A stretch of 49,471 bases of DNA from an uncultured Clostridium sp. (GTDB lineage Bacteria; Bacillota; Clostridia; TANB77; CAG-508): the NCBI GenBank assembly GCA_930990645.1, contig CAKNQJ010000003.1, forward strand, positions 1 through 49,471. Direction: 5' to 3'. The notes beneath the pieces were generated by a model that saw only the letters and a list, made by a program, of their open reading frames with translations, made no database searches and had not been told where the DNA came from. Shown piece after piece: positions 20,960 to 31,272 of this stretch. Positions within the stretch are counted from its first letter, which is position 1, and each line of letters begins with the position of its first letter. The translations under genes were made by a program, and so were the position numbers.

Positions 20960-21423
20960 TTAAAAGTCAAAAAAGAATTCATCATAATTTTTATTTTCTA
21001 AAATTAAAGCACCATCATAATATATTTTTTTAACATCTTCTTTAGAAAAAGTTAATGCATCATGATATTTATAAATGTTTTTTATTTCATAAATATATCA
21101 ATAATAGAAGTCATAAGTTTTTTATCAGTATAATAATACATAAATAATTTATTAGTTCCAAATGGGTTAAACAATGAATTAGAATTGTTATTTTTTTCTT
21201 TTGTGACTGGGAAAAAATCGGTTATAGGTATATCTAAGCAATTACATAGTTCTAATAAAGTTATTGAATCTGGAATAATTTGATTATTTTCATACTTAGA
21301 CACTGTTGCTTTTGATTTATGAATGTAATTGCCGACGTCTAAAAGTGTTTTGTTTTTTAATTTTCGATAATATTGTAATTTTTCACCGATATTAATATCA
21401 TTAATCTTATAAATAAATATCAC
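20960..21423 (-). pseudogene. XRE-family transcriptional regulator, apparently frameshifted near 21085 (intact N-terminal ORF 21082-21423)
   Basis: HTH YYRKLKNKTLLDVGNYIHKSKATVSKYENNQIIPDSITLLELCNCLDI; continuation YEIKNIYKYHDALTFSKEDVKKIYYDGALILENKNYDEFFFDF* is in another frame. Confidence 0.55.
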
Positions 21424-21619
21424 CTGTTTCTTATAAATATACTTTTAATAAAATATTTAATAAATATTACAAAATTTGCCTCTATTTTATCATAAAATCT
21501 ACTAAAAATCAATTATTACGAAACAAATTCACAATAAAGTTTCGCTATAAGAAAAAGGCAAGCATTTGACGTATCAAGCTTAATTTAATAAAATTGGAAC
21601 CAAGGAGGTTAATATAATA

Positions 21620-22446
21620 TTGAGAAAAGAAAAAGGAAAGATTCTAATTGAAGGTATGGATTTATCTGGAAAAACAACTATTACAAAATATTTATCAGAA
21701 CTTATGAGCATTGAAAGAATTCAAACAAGAACACTTAGTGATGATTCTGCAATTTATGACTTTACAGTAGCACAATCAAAAAAAGGAAAATTGCATCCGG
21801 ATTTGATTAACAAATTGTATACTTTAGCAATTTACGAGGATTTATATAATTATAAACCTAAGGAAGATTGCATAATACTACAAGATTCATACTTCGCATT
21901 AAGAAGCTATGCTTTAATGCAAAAAAAATATCCAGAGACTTTAGCAAAAGAAGTTCATAAAATGAGAATATGAGAGATTATTATTTAAGATGTGCTTTAT
22001 ATGAGAGTAAAATTCCATTGAAATTGATGGTTAAATGGCATAAAAATACGATGAAATTTATTGGTGAGAAGTTATGCAGAATTATAGATGAAATTAAATT
22101 AATTAGCACGGAAAAGGATTATATAAATTTTTGTAGTAAATATACAGAATTAATAAACTATATGCCTAAATTTGAAATTATTAATAAAGAATATATTATA
22201 TGTAGTCATGCTTTTATTAATACAATTAGTTTTTATGAGGATAAGAGAACTCGAATTGATTTTGTATCAGATAAAAATATTTTAATTGATAGATTTAAGC
22301 AAAGGGAAAATATAATTAAAAGCGACTTTGATAAAAGTATAGATACCTATTATAAATCATATGAAGAAGTTTTAAAAGATAGTTCATCAATAGTATTAGA
22401 TACAAGTAATAAAAACATTATTGAAAAAATTAACAGTTTGTTATAA
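21620..22446 (+). pseudogene. dTMP-kinase-like P-loop protein, split into ORFs 21620-21973 and 21970-22446
   Basis: Walker A GMDLSGKTTITKYL in ORF1; kinase C-terminal-like DKNILIDRFKQRENIIKSDFDKSIDTYYKSYEEVLKDSSSIVLDTS in ORF2; ORFs overlap by ATGA. May instead be two coupled genes. Confidence 0.5.
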
Positions 22447-22459
22447 AGGAGAAAATGTT

Positions 22460-22939
22460 ATGGATTTAAAAATTAAAACTGAGGAACAGGAATTTCACGG
22501 AAGAACTTGTGGAATAATTAAACAAGGAAATAACTTTTTAATTATGAGAGTAGATAATACTCCTTATTATCATATACCGGGTGGACATATTGAGATTGGA
22601 GAAGATTCTAAGCAAGCCATTATTCGCGAAATAAAGGAAGAAATTGGTTGTGATGTTCAAGAGCTAAATTTGTTTGCAATACAAGAAAATTTTTGGACAA
22701 AAAATAATAAAACATGTCACGGAATAGAATTTTATTACATTATAAAACCTAAATACGAATTAGAAATAAGAGACTATCAAAGAATTGAAGATGATAAAGG
22801 AGAAGAAAAACTATTAGATTTTAAATGGGTTACTGCAGAAGAATTAAAAAATATAGATTTAAGACCTAGTAATATTAGAGATATGTTAATAAATGGAGAA
22901 TACCTAAAAGGGTTAACACATATTATAAAAAGAGGATGA
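22460..22939 (+). CDS. NUDIX hydrolase
   Basis: GGHIEIGEDSKQAIIREIKEEIGCD Nudix box. Confidence 0.92.
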   Translation: MDLKIKTEEQEFHGRTCGIIKQGNNFLIMRVDNTPYYHIPGGHIEIGEDSKQAIIREIKEEIGCDVQELNLFAIQENFWTKNNKTCHGIEFYYIIKPKYELEIRDYQRIEDDKGEEKLLDFKWVTAEELKNIDLRPSNIRDMLINGEYLKGLTHIIKRG

Positions 22940-22947
22940 ATAAGTAA

Positions 22948-23589
22948 ATGAAAAATTGCGTATTTTGTGATTTGGTAAAAAATGGAGATAATAATAACGA
23001 AAAAGAGAAAAATATTATTCTATATGAAGATGAGCTAATATTGATTACACAAGCCACAGGTAGTCCTGTTAGAGGATATTTAATGATAATAACAAAGCGA
23101 CATGTAAATGGATTTGCTGAATTATCACGCGATGAGCTGAAACATGTAGAAAGAATTATATGTATAATAAAAAACTTTTACAAAAAATACTTTAATATTA
23201 ATTCAATATTATTAGAACATGGTTCAACAGAAAATGGCAGACATCCCCAAAGTATAGTACATGCTCATTTGCATTTAATTCCATTTAATTTTGATGAAAA
23301 AATTGAAAATGAACTATTTACAGTCTTACAGTTAAAACCAATTCAAGCATTAGAAAACATCAAAATTAATGAAAAATTAGATTATTGGTTATACTGTAAT
23401 CCAAAAGGCGAATATTATACATCATCTGAAATTTTAGATGCCCCAAGATCAATTTTTGTGAATTTAATAGCAAAACAAATTAACTTACCATTACCTTATG
23501 AATGGAGAAAATCAGTTACTAAAAAAGAGTATATAGATGAACTGATAAACATATTTAATGTTAATAGAAAGTTATTAAAAAATACATAA
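22948..23589 (+). CDS. HIT-family protein
   Basis: CVFCDLV...GYLMIITKRHVNGF...IVHAHLHLIPF HIT motif. Confidence 0.85.
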   Translation: MKNCVFCDLVKNGDNNNEKEKNIILYEDELILITQATGSPVRGYLMIITKRHVNGFAELSRDELKHVERIICIIKNFYKKYFNINSILLEHGSTENGRHPQSIVHAHLHLIPFNFDEKIENELFTVLQLKPIQALENIKINEKLDYWLYCNPKGEYYTSSEILDAPRSIFVNLIAKQINLPLPYEWRKSVTKKEYIDELINIFNVNRKLLKNT

Positions 23590-23623
23590 TTTAAAATTGA
23601 ATTTAAAAGATAATAAAAATATA

Positions 23624-23650
23624 ATGATAAATTGGGGACAGTCCCTAATT
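23624..23650. repeat. GGGGACAG palindromic repeat
   Basis: aaattggggacagtccctaattt. Confidence 0.6.
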
Positions 23651-23740
23651 TATCATTTTTTTGTCGGAAATTCATTGTACAAAACAAATCTATTTGATAT
23701 AATACAAGCATATAATGGAAGAGAAAGAAGGAATGAGAAA

Positions 23741-24214
23741 ATGTGTGAATGTGTAGAAAATAAGATCAGACAAGAAGTAAATGAACTGATGTATCCATAC
23801 AAACAGGAGAAAGACAATTTAATACAAATTTTAAATGAAATTCAAGAAAAGTATGGATATATTCCAAAAGTGGCACAAGAAGAAGTATCAAAATATTTAG
23901 GAGTGCCTATGGCAGAAATATATGGAGTAATTACATTTTATGCAAGATTTACCTTAGAGCCAAAAGGAAAATATAATATATCGGTATGTTTGGGAACGGC
24001 ATGTTTTGTAAAAGGCTCACAAGCAATATTGGATAGATTAAAAGAAAGATTAAAACTAGAAGAAGGCAAAACAAGTGAAGATGGCAAATTTTCAATAGAT
24101 ACTACAAGATGTGTAGGAGCATGTGGTATAGCGCCAGTGTTTACTGTAAATGATGAGGTGTATGGGCATGCGACTGTGAAGAAGTTGGATCAAGTTCTAG
24201 ATGAACTTTCATAG
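23741..24214 (+). CDS. NuoE-like [2Fe-2S] subunit (HydC-type, NAD-reducing hydrogenase)
   Basis: GVPMAEIYGVITFYARFTLEPKGKYNISVCLGTACFVKGS; DTTRCVGACGIAPV. Confidence 0.93.
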   Translation: MCECVENKIRQEVNELMYPYKQEKDNLIQILNEIQEKYGYIPKVAQEEVSKYLGVPMAEIYGVITFYARFTLEPKGKYNISVCLGTACFVKGSQAILDRLKERLKLEEGKTSEDGKFSIDTTRCVGACGIAPVFTVNDEVYGHATVKKLDQVLDELS

Positions 24215-24338
24215 TTTGAAAGATAATTGCATTTGACGTTGTTGTACTTCGATTGAAATTTAATCAACGTACACAGAGTACGCCTCATAAATTTCAATCT
24301 CGTACGCCTAGCCAAATAACAATTCTTTTTCAAACTAT
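24211..24338. repeat. Long nested hairpin repeat, copy B
   Basis: atagtttgaaa...tttcaaactat; gattgaaattta/taaatttcaatc; core aacgtacacagagtacgcct. Confidence 0.75.
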
Positions 24339-24389
24339 AATAGAAAAAATTATAGTCGGCAGTAATTTGTAAATTAAAGGAGGTCTTGA

Positions 24390-26246
24390 ATGAAGACAGT
24401 AGAAGAATTAAATAGAATAAGAGCGGAAAAAAGAATAGAATTAGATTTGCGAAAAAATACAAATGCAGATACTAGAGAAAAGCATATTCTAGTATGTCAA
24501 GGAACAGGATGTACATCTTCAAAATCACCACAAATACTAGAAAATTTTAAGAAAATAATTAAAGAAAAAGGCATACAAAATGTACGTGTTATAAAAACAG
24601 GATGCTTTGGACTTTGTGCAAAAGGTCCAATAGTTATAATTCGTCCAGAAGATACATTTTATGCTCAGGTAACTCCAGAAGATTGTGAAGAAATTATACA
24701 ATCCCACATTGTTGAAGGAAAAGTGGTAGATAGATTACTTTGCAAAGATATTGATGGAGCAAAAGTTACAAAACTTGATGATTTGACTTTCTACAAAAAA
24801 CAAAAAAGAATTGCACTAAAAAATTGTGGTGTTATAAATCCTGAAGATATTGATGAGTATATAGCCTTTGATGGATATAGAGCATTAGCTAGAGTATTAA
24901 TTGAGATGAACCCAGATGAGGTTATTGATACAATAGATAAGTCTGGTTTAAGAGGTAGAGGTGGAGCTGGTTTCCCAACAGGTAAGAAGTGGAGAGCTAC
25001 AAAAGATGCTAAAGGAGACAAAAAATATGTTGTATGTAATGCAGATGAAGGAGACCCAGGTGCATTCATGGATAGAAGTATACTAGAGGGAGACCCACAT
25101 GCAGTATTAGAGGCAATGGAAATTGCAGGTTTTGCAGTAGGTGCAGAAAAGGGATATATATATGTAAGAGCGGAGTACCCTATAGCAGTACATAGACTAC
25201 AAATAGCAATAGACCAAGCAAGAGAATATGGAATACTTGGCAAAAATATATTTGGCACGAAATTTAATTTTGATATAGAGATAAGACTTGGTGCAGGAGC
25301 ATTCGTATGTGGAGAAGAAACAGCACTTTTAGAGTCGATAGAAGGAAGACGTGGTCAACCTAGAGTAAAACCACCATATCCGGCACAATCTGGTTTATGG
25401 GGATGCCCAACACTAATAAACAATGTTGAAACTTATGCTAATATAGCTCAAATAATATTGAAAGGAGCAGATTGGTATTCATCAATTGGAACTGCAACAT
25501 CAAAGGGAACAAAAGTATTTGCTTTAGGTGGAAATGTAAACAATGTTGGATTAGTTGAAGTACCAATGGGAACAACTTTAAGAGAAATTGTATTTGACAT
25601 TGGTGGAGGAATACCAAATGGTAGAGAGTTTAAAGCAGCACAAACAGGAGGACCTTCAGGTGGCTGTATTCCAAAAGAACATTTAGATACACCAATTGAT
25701 TATGAATCACTAAAAGAGATAGGCTCAATGATGGGGTCTGGTGGACTTATTGTAATGGACGACACAAAATGCATGGTATGCTTAGCAAAATTCTATTTAC
25801 AATTTACAGTAAGTGAAAGCTGCGGTAAATGTACGCCTTGTAGAATAGGAACAAAAAGAATGCTAGAAATATTGGAAAAGTTATGTAGTGGAGAAGGAGA
25901 CGAATACGATATATATAGGCTAGAAAAATTAGCTGCCAACATCAAAAAATCTAGTATATGTGGTCTTGGACAAAGTGCACCAAATCCAGTAATTAGCACA
26001 ATGAAGTATTTTAGAGAGGAATTCAGACAACATGCTATAGAAAAAGAATGTAAGGCAATGGAATGTAAAGCTTTATCTAGAATTGAAATAGATGAAGAAA
26101 AGTGTAAAGCATGTGGATTGTGCCAGAAAAATTGTCCGGTAAATGCGATTGAAGGGAAAGGCAGAGAAAAAAGACATATTAATCAGGATAAATGTATTAA
26201 GTGTACTACTTGTATACGTTCATGTCCATTCCACGCAATTGGGTGA
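24390..26246 (+). CDS. NuoF-like NADH-binding subunit with C-terminal ferredoxin domain (HydB-type)
   Basis: GLRGRGGAGFPTGKKW, GAGAFVCGEETALLESIEG, ESCGKCTPCRIGT, two CxxCxxCxxxC clusters. Confidence 0.95.
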   Translation: MKTVEELNRIRAEKRIELDLRKNTNADTREKHILVCQGTGCTSSKSPQILENFKKIIKEKGIQNVRVIKTGCFGLCAKGPIVIIRPEDTFYAQVTPEDCEEIIQSHIVEGKVVDRLLCKDIDGAKVTKLDDLTFYKKQKRIALKNCGVINPEDIDEYIAFDGYRALARVLIEMNPDEVIDTIDKSGLRGRGGAGFPTGKKWRATKDAKGDKKYVVCNADEGDPGAFMDRSILEGDPHAVLEAMEIAGFAVGAEKGYIYVRAEYPIAVHRLQIAIDQAREYGILGKNIFGTKFNFDIEIRLGAGAFVCGEETALLESIEGRRGQPRVKPPYPAQSGLWGCPTLINNVETYANIAQIILKGADWYSSIGTATSKGTKVFALGGNVNNVGLVEVPMGTTLREIVFDIGGGIPNGREFKAAQTGGPSGGCIPKEHLDTPIDYESLKEIGSMMGSGGLIVMDDTKCMVCLAKFYLQFTVSESCGKCTPCRIGTKRMLEILEKLCSGEGDEYDIYRLEKLAANIKKSSICGLGQSAPNPVISTMKYFREEFRQHAIEKECKAMECKALSRIEIDEEKCKACGLCQKNCPVNAIEGKGREKRHINQDKCIKCTTCIRSCPFHAIG

Positions 26247-26370
26247 ATTTTCAAAATAAGCTTCGTATTGCGTTGTCAAAATTTAGATAAAAAAATCCTC
26301 AATGTACACAAAGTACATTTCCGGTTTTTTACTAAATTTTTCCTAGCACTACTTGCTTCTTTTGAAAATT
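26246..26370. repeat. Long nested hairpin repeat, copy C
   Basis: aattttcaaaa...ttttgaaaatt; core aatgtacacaaagtacatt. Confidence 0.75.
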
Positions 26371-26379
26371 AGAAACAAG

Positions 26380-26550
26380 TTAAATAAAAGCTTTTTCTTA
26401 CGTTGTCAAGCTTCGCTAAAAATTTTTCGATGTACAACTCGTACTATCTCAAAATTTTTAGCTAGCTTTCCTAGTAATACTTGCTTTTGATTAATTCTAG
26501 AAACTCACAAAATAAACTTCACATTACGTTGTTGAAATTTAGATAAAAAA
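26380..26550. repeat. Diverged/partial hairpin repeats (copy D plus truncated copy E)
   Basis: ctaaaaatttttcgatgtacaactcgtactatctcaaaatttttag; partial aaaataaacttcacattacgttgttgaaatttagataaaaaa. Confidence 0.6.
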
Positions 26551-26562
26551 TGTGAAAAGTAG

Positions 26563-26617
26563 ACCTGTCCCCAAAACGAAAAAAAATTCGTCTGGAGACC
26601 TGTCCCCGAAACGAAAA
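26563..26617. repeat. CCTGTCCCC(A/G)AAACGAA repeat, 2 units
   Basis: Same unit as at 14545-14637; again abuts the downstream RBS. Confidence 0.75.
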
Positions 26618-26626
26618 AAGGAGGAA

Positions 26627-28370
26627 ATGATGGTTAATTTAAAAATTGATGATAAAAAGGTGTGTGTACCAGAAGGTACAACCATATTAGATGCAGCAAA
26701 ACAAGCAGGAATAGATATCCCAACATTATGCTTTTTAAAGGACATAAATGAGGTTGGAGATTGTAGAATGTGTATTGTAGAAGTTGAAGGGAGACGTGGT
26801 TTTGCAACTTCTTGTATACAAACAGTTGAAGAGGGTATGGTAGTTCATACTCATACACCAAATGTACTAGAAGCAAGACATACTATTCTAGATTTGATTA
26901 TTTCAAATCATTCTAAAGATTGCTTAACATGTACACGCTCACGGAAATTGCGAGCTTCAAGATTTAGCAATAAAGTTCAATGTACTAGATATTGAGTTTA
27001 AGGGAGAAAGAACACAGCATAAAATTGATGATAAGTCTCCATCTATAGTTAGAGATTTTAATAAATGTATTTTATGTAGAAGATGTGTTGCAACTTGCAA
27101 AAATGTACAGAATATTGGAGCAATTGATTGTATTGGAAGAGGTTTTGAATCATGTATTTCTACAACATATGACCATAGTTTAAATGATGTTAATTGTACT
27201 TTTTGTGGTCAATGTATTGAATCTTGTCCAACTGGTGCACTTCACGAAAAAGAAAATATTAATGATGTTTGGGCAAAATTAAAAGACCCAGATACATTTG
27301 TTGTGGTACAAACAGCACCTTCTGTTAGAGTGGCTCTTGGAGAAGAGTTCGGAATGGAGATAGGCACAAATGTTACAGGCAAAATGGTATCTGCACTTAA
27401 AGCATTAGGATTTGATAAAGTATTTGATACAAATACTGGTGCAGATTTTACAATTATGGAAGAGGCAACAGAATTTGTAAAGAGATTTAAAGAAAATGAT
27501 AATTTGCCAATGACTACATCATGCTGTCCTGGATGGGTACGTTTTGCAGAAATGGAATATCCAGAAAATCTACCACATTTATCTAGCTGTAAATCACCAC
27601 ATCAGATGTTTGGAGCGATTATAAAATCATATTATGCAGAGAAAAACAATATAGACCCAAGCAAAATTTATGTAGTTTCTGTAATGCCTTGTATTGCAAA
27701 AAAATATGAAAGTCAAAGAGAAGAAATGGAAGTGAATGGAGCAAGAGATGTAGATAGCGTTATTACAACTCGTGAACTTGCAAGAATGATAAAGCAAGCA
27801 AATATTGAGTTTGATAAACTAGAAGATGATACATTTGATAATCCTATGGGAGAGGCTACAGGTGCAGCTGCAATATTTGGAGTTACAGGTGGAGTTATGG
27901 AAGCGGCACTTCGTACAGCATATGAACTTATAACAGGAGAGGAACTACAAAAATTGGAGTTTGAAGGTGTAAGAGGCGCAAAAGAAATAAAGAAAGCAAC
28001 AATTAAAATTGGAGACAAAGAGGTAAAAGTAGCTGTGGCACATGGCCTTGGAAATGCAAGAAAAATAATGGAAGAAATAAAAAATGGTACAGCAGACTAT
28101 AGCTTTGTTGAAGTAATGGCATGCCCAGGTGGATGCATCATGGGTGGAGGTCAACCTATAAAAAATTCGAAAACAAGAATGACAGTTGATGTGGCAGGAA
28201 AAAGAGCTGCAGCAATGTATTCTATAGATGAAAGAAGTACCATAAGAAAATCGCATGAAAATCCAATTTTAAAGGAAATTTACAAAGATTACATAGGAAA
28301 ACCAGGAGAGCATAAAGCACATGAACTTTTACATACACACTATACACCAATGAAAGAATATAGAATTTGA
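26627..28370 (+). CDS. hydA: [FeFe]-hydrogenase catalytic subunit, +1 frameshift at CGG 26942-26944
   Basis: N-terminal [2Fe-2S] (CRMCIVEVEG) and DCLTC in ORF1; GNCELQ, two ferredoxin clusters and H-cluster motifs TTSCCPGW, MPCIAKKYE, MACPGGCIMGGGQP in the +1 frame. Confidence 0.93.
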
Positions 28371-28539
28371 AACAAAGGGAACGGAGCATTTGTTCGAAAT
28401 TTCGAACAAGAGGGACACACCTCATCGAAAATGTTCTAAAGAAGCAAAAGAGATTAAGCAGTTGTAAAAAAATATTCTCTTAGAAAAAGGCTATATGTTA
28501 TTAAGGCTATGGAATAAAATATAATTATAGGAAAAAGAA

Positions 28540-28570
28540 AAATCCGAGCTCATTGACTGAGTTCGGATTT
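28540..28570. terminator. Terminator-like hairpin
   Basis: aaatccgagctca ttga ctgagttcggattt. Confidence 0.7.
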
Positions 28571-28605
28571 AAATACAAGTGCTCCAAAATTCTTGGAGAG
28601 GTAGG

Positions 28606-28923
28606 CTAAGAATTCCCTAGATGGCGATATATCAGTATATCGACTAATATGAGGACAATCGAAATAAACCAGTAAATCAGAAGACTTAAATTGTAATTGC
28701 ATACAAAAAAACTGGTAATAGTAAGAATTGCACCTATAAACGATAACTGATTACACCGCTTAAAAAAACAAAAGCGATCGGCCCAAGTTAGCTTCTTTCT
28801 TTTTTTCAATAATTTCTTTAAAGAAATAGTGAAAAAAAGAATGTTTCCAAATGTAACAGCAAAAGTTACCAAATAAACAATAATGTCTACCACATCATTT
28901 TCATCCTTTCTTAACATAGCCAC
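28606..28923 (-). CDS. Small hypothetical membrane protein containing an in-frame CGG
   Basis: Three hydrophobic segments; FCFFKRCNQLSF with codons AAG CGG TGT. Confidence 0.55.
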   Translation of the reverse strand: MAMLRKDENDVVDIIVYLVTFAVTFGNILFFTISLKKLLKKRKKLTWADRFCFFKRCNQLSFIGAILTITSFFVCNYNLSLLIYWFISIVLILVDILIYRHLGNS

Positions 28924-29223
28924 AAAAATATTCCTAACTAAAGGAATATTTCTAAAAAAATCATACTAATATTTTAACATATGATATGTACTTGGACAAT
29001 AGTTTGTTTTATAAATTATTTGAAAATTATTACTAAATAGTAACACTAAATACACATAATTTCTTCTAACATATAGCAAAAAGAAAGTATATATGGTACA
29101 ATAATAATGTAAAAATACAAAAGTAAAGGAGTATTCGTTTGAAAACTCGAACAAAGAGGATGACATAGCTGCATAAAGTAGTCAAAAATAAATTTAAAGA
29201 AAGAACTTCAAGAAGGAGAAAGA

Positions 29224-30138
29224 ATGGAAGCTAAAAAAGAAAATTTCAAATCAGGATTTGTATCAATACTTGGTAGAACAAATGTGGGAAAATCAAGTAT
29301 AATAAATAGTCTAGTTGGAGAAAAAGTTGCAGCAGTTGCAAATAAACCTCAAACAACAAGAACAGTTATAAGAGCAATTGTTAATAGACAAAATTCTCAA
29401 ATAATATTTGTAGATACACCAGGAATTCATAAACCTAAGTCAAAACTAGGGAATGTAATGGTCGAAAATGCTTTTGAGGTGTCAAAAGATGTTGATGTAG
29501 TAGTTTGGGTAGTAGAAGCTACTTCAGATGAGATTGGCAGAGGGGACAAGCTTATACTAGATAAAATAAAAGAAGCAAATAGAAAAACAATTTTAGTTAT
29601 AAATAAAATTGACTTGGTTGATAAGGCAAAAGTAGCGAGATTAATTGACTTGTATAAAAATGAATATAATTTTTCAAGTATAATACCAGTTTCGACAGTA
29701 AAAAACATCAATTTAGATGTAATATTAGATGAGATAGAAAAGAACTTAAAAGAAGGACCTGCATATTATGATATAGAAGAGTATACAGACCAAACAACAA
29801 GACAATTAGTTGAAGAAACAATTAGAGAAAAGGCACTAAAACTTCTAAATGATGAAGTACCACATGGCATATTTGTAGAAGTTGAAAAAATGAAAAAAAG
29901 AAAAACAATAGAAAATGAGCCTATATATAATATAGAAGCAACTATTTATTGTTTAAGAAATTCTCATAAAGGTATAATAATAGGCAAGAATGGAAGTATG
30001 CTTAAAAAGATTGGAACATATGCAAGACAAGATTTGGAGAAAATGCTTGGAATCAAAATAAATCTTAAATTGTGGGTTAAGGTTAGGGAGGATTGGATTA
30101 ATCAGGATTCATTCCTCAAGCCGTTTAAACTAGTTTAA
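29224..30138 (+). CDS. era: GTPase Era
   Basis: GRTNVGKSSIINSLVG, DTPGIHKPKSKLG, KH domain. Confidence 0.97.
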   Translation: MEAKKENFKSGFVSILGRTNVGKSSIINSLVGEKVAAVANKPQTTRTVIRAIVNRQNSQIIFVDTPGIHKPKSKLGNVMVENAFEVSKDVDVVVWVVEATSDEIGRGDKLILDKIKEANRKTILVINKIDLVDKAKVARLIDLYKNEYNFSSIIPVSTVKNINLDVILDEIEKNLKEGPAYYDIEEYTDQTTRQLVEETIREKALKLLNDEVPHGIFVEVEKMKKRKTIENEPIYNIEATIYCLRNSHKGIIIGKNGSMLKKIGTYARQDLEKMLGIKINLKLWVKVREDWINQDSFLKPFKLV

Positions 30139-30292
30139 AAATAAACTTCGCATTGCGTTGTTGAAATACAACAAAAAATGCTCAACATACACAAAGTATG
30201 CCTCCGCTTTTTTGTTGTATTTCGCCTAGCACTGCTCGCTTCTTTTTAAACTAAAATTAGACATATTTGCCTAGCACTGCTCGTTTCTTTTG
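30132..30292. repeat. Long nested hairpin repeat, copy F plus partial right end
   Basis: agtttaaaaa...tttttaaact; gaaatacaacaaaaaa/ttttttgttgtatttcg; core catacacaaagtatg; partial tttgcctagcactgctcgtttctttt. Confidence 0.75.
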
Positions 30293-30426
30293 GCAATCAG
30301 TAAAAGAAGCAATGAAGTTTAGAAGTGTCGTTAAAAATTAGATAAAAATCTTAAAATTTTACGTATAAAAATTTTAAAACTGCAAAAGATAAGAAAAGCA
30401 AAAGCTTTCAGGAAGGAATGATTAGC

Positions 30427-30600
30427 ATGATAAAACAAATGGCTTGGAATACATTTAAAAATACAGGAGATATAAATACTTTTTTGGAATTGATGGAAGT
30501 AGAAAATATAGAGAAAAACATGGTAGAGGCGGAAAAACAAGATGGGAATATTAAAATTAAAGGGAATAGTGATAGCAGAACACAACATGAGCGATTATGA
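30427..30600 (+). CDS. YqzL-like small protein overlapping recO
   Basis: MIKQMAWNTFKNTGDINTFLELME; position upstream of recO as in other Firmicutes. Confidence 0.6.
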   Translation: MIKQMAWNTFKNTGDINTFLELMEVENIEKNMVEAEKQDGNIKIKGNSDSRTQHERL

Positions 30601-31270
30601 TAAAATGGTAACAATACTAACTCCAAATGGTAAAATTGGGTGTGCTGCCAAAGGTGCTAGAAGACCTAAAAGTACACTTATGGCAGGCACTCAATTTTTA
30701 TGTTTTGGAGATTATCTTATATATCAAGGTGCAAGTTCATACAATATAAACTCATGTGAAGTAAACGAAGTATTCTATAATTTAAGAATGGACTTGGACA
30801 AGCTACAATACGCATCACATATAACTAAAATAATAAATGATGTTACAGACGAAAATCAAAATACATATAAAATTTTACAATTATTTTTAAATACTTTGTA
30901 TGTACTTTCAGAAACAGATAAAAATCTGGATTTAACAATTTCAATATTTAAATTGAAACTGATGTGCTTATTAGGCTTTACACCAATAATAGATAAGTGT
31001 GCAAGCTGTAAAAAAGAAGATGTTCAGCTAAATCATTTTAGTTTTAGAGATAATGGACTAAAATGTGAGGCATGCAGTAGACAGGACAAGGGTGCAGTAG
31101 AAATATCAGATGCTACTTTAAATGCAATAAAATATATAGTGCTAGCACCACCTAAAAAGTTATTTTCATTTAACGTATCAGAGCAAAGCTTGCGAGAGCT
31201 TGAATTAATTTGTAAAGTGTATTTAAATGAAAAGCTGGATAAGGAATATAAATTGGATAAGTTGTTTTAA
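30542..31270 (+). CDS. recO: DNA repair protein RecO
   Basis: KLKGIVIAEHNMSDYDKMVTILTPNGKIGCAAKGARRPKS; CxxC zinc site. Confidence 0.95.
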   Translation: MGILKLKGIVIAEHNMSDYDKMVTILTPNGKIGCAAKGARRPKSTLMAGTQFLCFGDYLIYQGASSYNINSCEVNEVFYNLRMDLDKLQYASHITKIINDVTDENQNTYKILQLFLNTLYVLSETDKNLDLTISIFKLKLMCLLGFTPIIDKCASCKKEDVQLNHFSFRDNGLKCEACSRQDKGAVEISDATLNAIKYIVLAPPKKLFSFNVSEQSLRELELICKVYLNEKLDKEYKLDKLF

Positions 31271-31272
31271 AT

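Noticed and set aside
23597-23740. N-terminal extension of the NuoE-like ORF
   Set aside because: The extension runs through the GGGGACAG palindrome; ATG 23741 gives the expected NuoE N-terminus.
26552-26626. N-terminal extension of HydA (MKSRPVPKTKKNSSGDLSPKRKKEE) and the similar one for YqfD (14578-14649)
   Set aside because: Both encode translated CCTGTCCCC repeats; the SD plus ATG at 26627 and at 14650 are better starts.
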